A stretch of DNA of 14,181 bases from Actinomortierella ambigua (GCA_016098155.1 JAAAJB010000757.1:1-14181), one strand, 5' to 3'; shown: positions 8,023 through 14,181, numbered from the stretch's first letter. Notes: generated by a model from the sequence alone, not told the origin. Program-made: numbers and translations.

Positions 8023-9354
8023 TCAAGCCCGAGAAAATGGAACCAATGAATCTGAGAACGTTCTCGATGGGATCACCGAAGAGCTCCTCCGCGGTTGGGG
8101 GTATGTCGTCATAAAAGGGTGTGCCTCAATGTCGCCTTGAGCCATCTCACGCTCGACCAGCAAGGTGTCGCGCTCGGCTAAAACATCGCACAACTCGGAA
8201 CTGCTCTCCTTGAGACGCTCGCGGAGACGGCCTACTTCACCTCGCAGGGACCGAATCTCTTCAGCCGCTCGGTTTTGGTACTGGTCCGTTTGCGAAGCCA
8301 ATCCTGAGTCGGTCGCGGCAATATGGGCCTCAAAGTCGAATTGAGTGACTATACCATCAATCACAACTTCTCCTTCCACCGTCGATCGGTCAGTGGTGGA
8401 CTCGACCCCGGCCTTGAGACCGTTGGTAGACATGATAGCATCTGGAGAGAAAGTCGCATCAGCAGTGAGTGGCAGGTTTCCCTCCATGGAAATACCAGAT
8501 ACTATAGTCGACGGCCAAGAACCAAATGAGCTACCAAGGTCCAATTCGGCGGCATCAATCTGGTCGAATGTTTCCAGGTCAATGGAATCGCGAACAATGT
8601 CGATCGCCTCCGGTCGGCTCACTGGGTCATGGCTCCAGCATTGCTCGATCCAGTGCCGATACTCTTGTGGGGTGTTTTCGGGAATCTCCTCGCGATCTCC
8701 ACGTTCGACACACCGTATGACGGTGCCAACGTCCAGCTGCTCTGCGAATGGTGGCGTCGAGTCGGCTGCTACCTCCCACATGATGCAGCCAAGAGCATAC
8801 ATGTCCGACTTGGTCGAGTACTTTGGTAGGATGCTGAAGAGCTCAGGCGCCATCCACCGAGTGGTACCTTTGGCACAACTCGATCGCGAGGATAGACTCG
8901 CCGTTGCGGTCTGTACAGTAGACAGTCCGAAATCGCATATCTTGGCCCGCATAGAATGGTCGAGGAGCACGTTGCCACTCTTGAGGTCGCAATGGAGGAT
9001 CTTTTGGCTGTGGATGTAGGCCACACCCATGGTGATGTCTTGCATTATGCGCTCCTTCTCTAGCCATCCTGATAGAAGACGGTTGCGGATGGTGTTCTGA
9101 AGGCTCCCTTTGGCGACATACTCCATCACAATGGCAAGTTTACCGTTGTACATGACGTCGCCAAGAAAGAGAACGACGTGGGGATGCTTCAGCTTGCTGA
9201 GGATGCTGATCTCTTGTTGGAGCTTTTCTTCATCATAATCTGAGGTCGTGAGGTGTGTCAGCTTGGCAGCACATGGCAGCTTGCGCCAGAGAGCGAGGCG
9301 AACCTCTCCGAAACAGCCTGCACCAAGACGATGCTTTGTCAGCACAAATTCCAT
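8023..9354 (-). CDS. Single-domain non-RD TKL kinase with coiled coil; C-terminus probably frameshifted
   Basis: A 443-residue predicted Ser/Thr kinase. Kinase domain, about residues 3-255: GAGCFGEV loop, β3 lysine K31 in CAAK, E48, HCDLKSGN (H121 C122 D123, N128), DFG 141-143, MAPE 168-171, SDMYALGCIMWE. All catalytic residues except the HRD arginine are present. A variable linker leads to a strong heptad-like coiled coil at about 356-405 (AAEEIRSLRGEVGRLRERL). The last 30 residues are Ser/Arg/Pro-rich and look out of frame: one extra base near 8113-8116 would open 50 more codons encoding acidic sequence and a hydrophobic helix, ending at 7961. The true protein may therefore be membrane-anchored, or this copy may be a recent mutant. 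The start at 9354 directly follows a predicted CTACAG acceptor. Unlike its neighbours at 4343 and 10141, it has no pseudokinase; decayed pieces of one lie just downstream. Confidence 0.88.
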   Translation of the reverse strand: MEFVLTKHRLGAGCFGEVRLALWRKLPCAAKLTHLTTSDYDEEKLQQEISILSKLKHPHVVLFLGDVMYNGKLAIVMEYVAKGSLQNTIRNRLLSGWLEKERIMQDITMGVAYIHSQKILHCDLKSGNVLLDHSMRAKICDFGLSTVQTATASLSSRSSCAKGTTRWMAPELFSILPKYSTKSDMYALGCIMWEVAADSTPPFAEQLDVGTVIRCVERGDREEIPENTPQEYRHWIEQCWSHDPVSRPEAIDIVRDSIDLETFDQIDAAELDLGSSFGSWPSTIVSGISMEGNLPLTADATFSPDAIMSTNGLKAGVESTTDRSTVEGEVVIDGIVTQFDFEAHIAATDSGLASQTDQYQNRAAEEIRSLRGEVGRLRERLKESSSELCDVLAERDTLLVEREMAQGDIEAHPFMTTYPQPRRSSSVIPSRTFSDSLVPFSRA

Positions 9355-9490
9355 CTGTAGCAATTGATATTCTTGGGTACGAAAAAATATAAAATAAAAA
9401 AAGGCGAGAAGATTAAGATCATGGTTGTGGTAGGAGGCTTTGCGTCTCTCGGTTCCAGACCAGAAAGCTAGTCTTGTAACAGAAGCCTAC
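9355..9490 (-). other. Predicted leader intron of the single-kinase gene
   Basis: Donor CAGCAT|GTAGGC (G at 9490), branch-point-like CTTAATC near 9411-9418, a T-rich tract and acceptor CTACAG at 9355-9360 directly before the ATG at 9354. Length 136 bases. The related pseudogene keeps the donor but has lost this acceptor. Confidence 0.65.
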
Positions 9491-10140
9491 ATGCTGGGAA
9501 TGAATTTTGTCGCGGAATGAGAAAAAGAGAGATTGAGATGAAAGCTTCATGCGTGACGTGCCTCTGTGTAACAAGAGCAATTGCCTGCAGCATTTGCATG
9601 GGCATAGATAAATATTGTCCGCAAGGCAAAGCCAATTTTGTTCATTTCCACAGCTGACGTACGACAATAAAGCGACACTTTCAAGTGTTCTGTAGAAGCC
9701 AAGACCAACATAGCTTCCACCTCCTGGAACCTGTGCACGTGGTGGCCGGGCTGTCTACATGGTAACGGTCGAAGGAAGACACCAGCAAGAATCACTAAAC
9801 ACACTGGTGCACTCCCCTACTTAGTCCCACTGTCGAATTTTCTATGTTGGCAGTTCGCCTCTCTACCTATGTCTACACCCCCTTCTGCAATAGAGGCGAG
9901 AGATTCCTGCCAGGACCGACCACGAAGGGCCGGCTAGATAGGTGATGAACTGCTCTCCTACTTTGTTGGTAGCACCGCGTGATGCTGCATGGATCCCAAA
10001 AACAATGATGATTCAGCAGCAAAAAGCGACCAGAATAAAAATATGGCACGAAATGGTATCCTCCTAGTTTTCTCAAACCAGGGGCGTGAAGGTGGAGTTG
10101 CTGGCAAGATAGATATGGAAAATTGGCGTAGAGCCCGAGC
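9491..10140. other. Intergenic region, copy B
   Basis: It contains the promoter of the single-kinase gene (CRE-like site at 9554), conserved blocks GCACGTGGTGG at 9735 and GGTAACGGTC at 9761 with the same 26-base spacing as in copy A, a second shared block at about 9902-10000, and the 3' flank of the 779-residue kinase gene. No gene is seen. Confidence 0.6.
9554..9560. promoter_or_regulatory. CRE-like element TGACGTG
   Basis: TGACGTG is 64 bases upstream of the leader donor of the single-kinase gene, at the place corresponding to the sites near 3756 and 6723. Confidence 0.4.
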
Positions 10141-12480
10141 CTAAATCGAGGCATCGATGTCAAAGGGCGCAGGGGGAAGTCTAGGTTGCCAACTGGCAAT
10201 TCTAATGAGCTCCTCAACGACTTCTGGCATAAGTGGACGTTTAGGATAGTCAATGGTGAGACACTGGCGCATGAGATTGGAGTAACCCTGTGAGACGTGG
10301 TCATACTCTTGTTGAATCCAGTCCTGCACATCGGCATGTTTGACATCACTGCCTTTCATCTCTGGAGGGTGTCCCATCGAGATCTCATACATCAGCACAC
10401 CAAACGAAAATACATCCGTCTTGAAGCTAGTGCCATGCCAAGAGACGCGCTCTGGAGCATGCCATACACCCCGCTTCACCACCGAGCCCAGCGAATAGTC
10501 GTATTGAATGTGGCGGCAGACCTCGAACCCTGTCAGCTGTGGTATGACTACCGTAGAATCCCCGTCGCCCCGCCTTAGCATGATCACATTGGATGCTCGG
10601 ACATCGCGATGGACGATCTTGAACGAGTGGACAAGGGCCAGTGCACCCGCAATCTTGAGTGCCACACCGAGCTTCTGTGCGTATGCCAAAGGGTAGTCCG
10701 AAAGCCTTATTTGCGTGCTTGGCTCAGAAAGAATCAGATTGGGCTGTACCACAAATCTCGGTCGCGCAATATTCTCACACGAGCGTAACAGATGAGTGAG
10801 AAAGATGGTGCGCTGGATGATGTCCTTGGTCGAACCACCATCGGTCTCCTCGAGACACTTGATGTGGACCTTCTCGCCTTGATGGAGGCCTTGAGCGAAC
10901 TCCCCTTCGTATGTCTCGCTGATATCGTCCTCGTAAATCGGTTTGGACGCATCGTACTGGAGGGATTCTTTGGGAAGCACAAATCTCCGGAGGTCGTCAG
11001 GTCTGATGTTGTAGTCGCCAAACAGCTTCTCTGCGCTGAATCGATGTTTTTTCAGCTTTGCCTGCACCACTGCCAGCTGGGCTTTCTCCTCCTGTTCGAT
11101 CTTCTCCACAGTAGCAGCCGTAGTGCTGTCGTTGCTGTCGTTGCCGTTGTCGTTGCTGCTGCTGCTCGGGGCCTCGGCGGCTGGTGCCAGCGACAGCGTC
11201 TCTAGCGTCTCCTGGATGATGTTGATACGCTCATTTCTGTTGTTACTGCTTGAGGCCAGGGTGACGGGGGTCAGCAACGGGCTCTTCAGCATCTCCCGGA
11301 TGTTGATAAGGTCTTTGCTGAGAGTGTCGATACTGATCAAGAGAGCCGCACCAGACATAGACAGTTGAAGAGCAAGGAGGTAAATTTTTTGGAGGATCTT
11401 GACAAGCTCATCATCGTTCACACCATCGCTGGTCGAGATCTTCTTAGAGTCATCAAACAGCTGGCACAAGGTTTTACGATAGAACTTTAGGTGGGGAAGG
11501 ATGAACTCAAGCGCCCTGATAAAGTTGCCGGTTTCTATCGACACTTGATGCGATTCATCTTGTCCATATGCTGGAGGCTGGACCTTGCCATCTTTCCCCG
11601 AGGAAATCGCACCCGCGGATTCTGAATCTTGCGACGCAACTGTGCTTGAGCTTCGAGCGCTCAAATCGCAGATGTCGGCGGCGAGCAACGATTCGGAGAT
11701 GGAAAATTGGCGAGTAATGCCGGTCGCCTCCGGTCGACTCGCAGGGTCGTGGCTCCAGCATCGCTCGATCCATCGCCGATACTCTTCTGGGGTATCGTTG
11801 GGGATCTCCTCGCGTTCTCCGCTATAAACGCGCTCAGCGACGACAATTTGGTCAAGGCCCATGAATGGTGGTGTCGAGTCGGCGGCCACCTCCCACATGG
11901 TGCAGCCAAGAGCATACATGTCCGACCTGGTGGTGTACTCTGGCTCGGTTGTGGCGAAGAGCTCGGGCGCCAGCCATCGAACGGTACCTCTGCGGGAGTC
12001 CGAATCAGACGGTAGGCTGGCTACGGAGTTCCGTACAATGGACATTCCAAAATCGCAAATCTTGGCTCGCATGGAGTGGTCGAGGAGCATGTTGCTACTC
12101 TTGAGGTCGCAATGAACAATATTCAAGCTATGAAGATAGGCTACTCCACGGACAATCTCTTGAGCGATGCGTTCCTTCTCTGGCCAGCCTGCCAGACTAC
12201 GGTTACGGTCAAGGATGAGGCTAGCCAGGCTCCCATTTTCAGCATACTCCATGACGATGACAAGCATGCCATCCAGCTTGACATCGCCGAGAAAGTGGAC
12301 AATATGTGGATGCTTGAGTTTGCTGAGGATGCTGATCTCCTGGCGAAGCTTCTTTTGTTCTGCGTCTGTCTTTGTGACGTGCTTCAACTTTACGGCGCAT
12401 GGCTGCCCAAGCCAGAGAGCAAGGAGGACTTGTCCGTAGCGACCTTTGCCAAGGCGATGCTCTGTGAGCTCTAAATCCAT
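10141..12480 (-). CDS. Tandem TKL kinase-pseudokinase protein, non-RD type (second copy)
   Basis: A 779-residue paralogue of the gene at 4343-6550. First domain, about residues 3-255: GKGRYGQV loop, K31 (CAVK), E48, HCDLKSSN (H123 C124 D125, N130), DFG 143-145, APE 171-173, SDMYALGCTMWE. It is a probably active non-RD kinase. The helical module lies at about 318-399 (KILQKIYLLALQLSMSG). The following Ser/Asn/Asp-rich spacer, encoded by trinucleotide-rich DNA near 11120-11165, is over 30 residues longer than in the other copy. A charged helix (about 458-487) leads to the second domain, about 480-765: no glycine loop, VHIK (K541), HRDVRASN (624-631), HAPE (674-677), and GFE in place of DFG at 651-653, hence a pseudokinase. 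The C-terminus has a short extension (PRLPPAPFDIDASI) absent from the other copy. The frame is open throughout, with no sign of internal introns. A regulatory role for the second domain is inferred. Confidence 0.93.
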   Translation of the reverse strand: MDLELTEHRLGKGRYGQVLLALWLGQPCAVKLKHVTKTDAEQKKLRQEISILSKLKHPHIVHFLGDVKLDGMLVIVMEYAENGSLASLILDRNRSLAGWPEKERIAQEIVRGVAYLHSLNIVHCDLKSSNMLLDHSMRAKICDFGMSIVRNSVASLPSDSDSRRGTVRWLAPELFATTEPEYTTRSDMYALGCTMWEVAADSTPPFMGLDQIVVAERVYSGEREEIPNDTPEEYRRWIERCWSHDPASRPEATGITRQFSISESLLAADICDLSARSSSTVASQDSESAGAISSGKDGKVQPPAYGQDESHQVSIETGNFIRALEFILPHLKFYRKTLCQLFDDSKKISTSDGVNDDELVKILQKIYLLALQLSMSGAALLISIDTLSKDLINIREMLKSPLLTPVTLASSSNNRNERINIIQETLETLSLAPAAEAPSSSSNDNGNDSNDSTTAATVEKIEQEEKAQLAVVQAKLKKHRFSAEKLFGDYNIRPDDLRRFVLPKESLQYDASKPIYEDDISETYEGEFAQGLHQGEKVHIKCLEETDGGSTKDIIQRTIFLTHLLRSCENIARPRFVVQPNLILSEPSTQIRLSDYPLAYAQKLGVALKIAGALALVHSFKIVHRDVRASNVIMLRRGDGDSTVVIPQLTGFEVCRHIQYDYSLGSVVKRGVWHAPERVSWHGTSFKTDVFSFGVLMYEISMGHPPEMKGSDVKHADVQDWIQQEYDHVSQGYSNLMRQCLTIDYPKRPLMPEVVEELIRIASWQPRLPPAPFDIDASI

Positions 12481-12495
12481 ATGCGTTGGTATTTT

Positions 12496-12602
12496 CTAGT
12501 GGCATAAAAAAAGGGGGGGGGGTGCAAAGAGAGCATTAGATTGGAATTTCGCGTGTCCCGCTGGTACCTGTGAAGAACGCTAACCTTGCGTTAGAAACTT
12601 AC
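12496..12602 (-). other. Predicted leader intron of the 779-residue kinase gene
   Basis: Consensus donor CAGCAT|GTAAGT (G at 12602), branch-point-like TCTAATG near 12525-12533, a C10T7 pyrimidine tract (12506-12522) and acceptor CCACTAG at 12496, 16 bases before the ATG. Length 107 bases. Confidence 0.7.
12506..12522. repeat. A7G10 homopolymer pair
   Basis: Seven A followed by ten G. On the minus strand this C10T7 run forms the pyrimidine tract of the leader intron. It is prone to length change and sequencing error. Confidence 0.85.
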
Positions 12603-12676
12603 ATGCTGCAAATGAGTATTGTCGCGGAATGAGCGAAAGACAGATGGGTGAAGAGAGATGGAGATGGAGTTGTTTG

Positions 12677-12684
12677 TTACGTGT
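12677..12684. promoter_or_regulatory. Variant CRE-like element TTACGTGT
   Basis: TTACGTGTGA is 75 bases upstream of the leader donor of the 779-residue kinase gene. It keeps the ACGTG core but not the full TGACGT, so it is the weakest of the four sites. Confidence 0.3.
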
Positions 12685-12994
12685 GAAGCTCTTGTGCGAC
12701 AACATAAAATGCTGCTGTCGTGTTAGTGTTGTCCAACGTACGCCTGTTCGTGTCAGTGTATGACTTATAATAATTCGACGTGTATCTCCCTCGCACTGCA
12801 ATGTCGTTATTCAGCACCATGCCAGATATTTGTTCCCCTCTTCCGCCTCCACCATTACCCCTTGGCGCCTACAAGAGCGATGCCTCAAGTAGTAGGATTC
12901 CTCAGGATAGAGGAAGTGAACACCACAGCCAGAGTGCACAGGATGATGATCCTTTCTTATAGTCCAACGGAAGCCCTTGAAAAGTTTGGTGCGT

Positions 12995-13013
12995 CCCCCC
13001 CCCCCTTTTTTTT
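12995..13013. repeat. C11T8 homopolymer pair
   Basis: Eleven C followed by eight T, the inverted equivalent of the A7G10 tract at 12506-12522. Confidence 0.85.
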
Positions 13014-13514
13014 ATTTTAGGACACCCCATTTGTCGGCACCGTTGCCCTGCAAAGTGAATCTCCTACTCTCTCTCTCTAAATACTGGAAATGGCCCTGCC
13101 AGCACAACATTTGGCGGTGTCCGCATTCCGACATTTTTCCCTAACCCTGTCCCTTTGCATGTATCCATCCCGGAACGAAAAAATATGGCACCGAAATTCC
13201 ATGATCTGTGGCAGCAATCGACGACCATGGCTGTACGACTTTATCACATGCGGGGGAGGACCGGCAATCCAGCATCTTCCATTCCTTAAACACAGTCGAT
13301 GCGTGTGTATGGGTTGGGGGAGGGGTATCCTCATACGCTACAGCTTTTTTTTGTGGCTGTGAGGACTTGCAGACATTCGACGTAAAGTGATATTTGACTC
13401 CCTGGTATTTTCGCTATGCGCAATGCAACAACAGGGGGTGAATTACGAGCGTGACACTCGAAGAAGAAGTATACTCCTTCCTTCGTTGCCCCCGAGGCTG
13501 AAAGAGACGTAAAT

Positions 13515-13520
13515 TTTATT
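13515..13520 (-). terminator. Poly(A) signal AATAAA of the secreted-protein gene
   Basis: A perfect AATAAA on the minus strand, 28 bases beyond the stop codon of the 103-residue protein. No equivalent perfect hexamer was found just after the kinase genes. Confidence 0.6.
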
Positions 13521-13548
13521 GCTCTATTGGATTTGTCGATGTGGGTCT

Positions 13549-13860
13549 TCAAACAGGACAGACGACTTCGTAAATGAAGGTGCCTTGATTTGTTGGAATT
13601 GTCTTGCATCCCTCATTGCAGGGGAACGCGTGTGGCCCATTCAAATTGCTAAATTTACTACTGTTGATGACGAACGCACACTCAGTAGCGTCGTCAAGCA
13701 CTGCGCCAGCAGCTTCGAAATCATATCTGCCTTGGCAACCATCTTGGCTGTACGTGACTACCGCGCAAGGCTTGGTAAACGACAGTCCTTCTGTACCGAA
13801 GACAAAGATGGCCAGCGTGGCAGCAAAAACGGGAATTGTGAATCGCAGCATTGACAACAT
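13549..13860 (-). CDS. Small secreted six-cysteine protein
   Basis: A 103-residue protein with a clear signal peptide: a basic start (MLSMLR) and a hydrophobic core (FTIPVFAATLAIFVFG), with a likely cut near residue 25 after TEG. The mature part, about 78 residues, holds six cysteines (positions 32, 42, 61, 81, 85, 101), which suits three disulfide bonds, and one N-glycosylation sequon (NSS at 66). There is no hydrophobic C-terminus for a GPI anchor. The first in-frame ATG, upstream at 13983, would hide the signal peptide behind 41 His/Thr-rich residues encoded by a CA repeat, so 13860 is preferred. A TATA box with CCAAT lies about 125 bases upstream and AATAAA 28 bases after the stop. I recognise no family. 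Its size, secretion signal and cysteine pattern fit a fungal effector-like or surface-active protein, but that is only a class resemblance. It is unrelated to the kinases. Confidence 0.82.
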   Translation of the reverse strand: MLSMLRFTIPVFAATLAIFVFGTEGLSFTKPCAVVTYSQDGCQGRYDFEAAGAVLDDATECAFVINSSKFSNLNGPHAFPCNEGCKTIPTNQGTFIYEVVCPV

Positions 13861-13887
13861 GGCTATTGGCTTTGATGCTCGCAGGAA

Positions 13888-13903
13888 GTGTGTGTGTGTG
13901 TGT
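13888..13903. repeat. (GT)8 microsatellite
   Basis: Eight GT units, read as CA in the predicted 5' untranslated region of the secreted-protein gene. Confidence 0.9.
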
Positions 13904-13982
13904 ATGAATGTGTGTATCCACTGGTTGAGAAAGCGTGGCGGCGGGCGAGGGGTTTGGATAGCGCTAGTTTTTGATATGCACA

Positions 13983-13997
13983 TTATATAAAAATTGG
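13983..13997 (-). promoter_or_regulatory. CCAAT and TATA elements of the secreted-protein gene
   Basis: On the minus strand CCAAT is followed at once by TTTT and TATATAA, about 125 bases before the ATG at 13860. This is a compact, conventional core promoter for the small secreted protein. Confidence 0.6.
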
Positions 13998-14181
13998 TTA
14001 GTCTTGACAGCGCAATTTCCCTCTTGGATAGAGATGTGTAAGTTGCATGTAGCCTTACCAGAGTCTTGGGGTTCTGCGACAGTGGTTGAGAGTATTGGTT
14101 GCAGACACTGAGGGTCTTGTTGGTGGCCTAGCTTCTGGAGGAGGGGTGGGGGTGGGAATCGGATATTTTTGGAGCAGATCG

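Larger units (their letters stand above)
7070..12690. repeat. Two-gene block, copy B
   Basis: Counterpart of 2518-6740: relic plus single-kinase gene, intergenic DNA, then the 779-residue kinase-pseudokinase gene with its leader. The first gene is preserved at its 5' half here, while in copy A it is broken throughout. Confidence 0.75.
12603..13514. other. Long region without a supportable gene
   Basis: The left part (12603 to about 12800) is the leader and promoter of the 779-residue kinase gene. The rest has only short frames of low coding character, a C11T8 tract at 12995-13013 followed by TTTTAG (an acceptor-like string on the plus strand), and a CT repeat at 13067-13078. A proline-rich plus-strand frame at about 12801-12962 cannot be supported. 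The right end is the 3' flank of the secreted-protein gene. Confidence 0.5.
13861..14181. other. Upstream region of the secreted-protein gene
   Basis: It contains a 5' untranslated region with a CA repeat on the minus strand, the TATA/CCAAT pair, and a G-rich plus-strand run near 14137-14156 (C-rich on the gene's strand). Nothing else is recognised up to the window edge. Confidence 0.5.

Noticed and set aside
8345..9019. A 224-codon open frame on the plus strand
   Set aside because: It is antisense to the conserved kinase domain of the gene at 8023-9354. Its translation is Ser/Arg-rich with no recognisable motif, as expected from the opposite strand of a codon-biased gene.
9873..10349. A 158-codon minus-strand open frame across the 3' end of the 779-residue kinase gene
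   Set aside because: Its upstream half is another frame of the pseudokinase C-terminus and its downstream half is intergenic DNA. A similar shadow exists at 4225-4557 in the other copy.
12760..13020. Plus-strand frames, one with a proline-rich stretch and one continuing to a TTTTAG acceptor-like site
   Set aside because: They are short and partly low complexity, without a family signal, a clear promoter or a donor at a sensible distance. Nothing supports a gene there.
14137..14156. G-rich run considered as a quadruplex element
   Set aside because: It has only about three runs of three or more G, so it does not meet the usual four-run pattern.
1..14181. Transposons, terminal repeats, CRISPR arrays, rRNA and tRNA genes
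   Set aside because: No transposase or reverse transcriptase motifs, terminal inverted repeats, regularly spaced repeats or RNA gene signatures were seen. The repeats present are explained by gene and block duplication.

Overview
The window looks like nuclear DNA of a filamentous fungus. Every recognisable gene lies on the minus strand. Five genes plus one broken copy encode tyrosine-kinase-like (TKL) protein kinases. One small unrelated gene at the right end encodes a secreted cysteine-rich protein. The kinase genes have short leader introns of 107-136 bases with fungal-type donors, pyrimidine tracts and TAG/CAG acceptors, so the DNA is eukaryotic. TKL expansions that include Sel1-repeat kinases are known from early-diverging Mucoromycota-type fungi. 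With roughly balanced base composition, a Mortierella-like fungus is my best guess, held loosely.

Layout from left to right: (1) positions 1-281, the 5' end of a TKL kinase running off the left edge; (2) 667-2160, a paralogue with a kinase domain, a Sel1-like repeat and a C-terminal helical module; (3) 2518-3623, a kinase pseudogene; (4) 4343-6550, a 735-residue kinase-pseudokinase protein; (5) 7070-7960, a heavily decayed relic of a helical module and pseudokinase; (6) 8023-9354, a single-kinase gene with a coiled coil and a probable frameshift that removes a C-terminal membrane segment; (7) 10141-12480, a 779-residue kinase-pseudokinase paralogue; (8) 12481-13548, a long stretch without a supportable gene; (9) 13549-13860, the six-cysteine secreted protein with a TATA/CCAAT promoter and a poly(A) signal.

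The array grew by two kinds of tandem duplication. The two left-hand genes repeat a unit of about 1.86 kb. A larger two-gene block (single-kinase-type gene plus kinase-pseudokinase gene) occurs twice, at about 2518-6740 and 7070-12690, with its intergenic DNA. One copy of the first gene is dead and the other is partly dead. This birth-and-death pattern is typical of recognition or signalling families under changing selection.

The most interesting points concern the kinases. Three of the intact ones are non-RD (HCD in the catalytic loop). In the tandem proteins the second domain has the reverse pattern: HRD kept but the DFG aspartate lost. One helical module of unknown type is shared by two otherwise different kinase architectures. 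Leader introns, and in one subfamily TGACGTG elements, are kept at similar positions, suggesting joint regulation. No function beyond kinase signalling can be read from the sequence; a role in self/non-self or environmental recognition is speculation by analogy with plant non-RD and tandem kinase-pseudokinase proteins.
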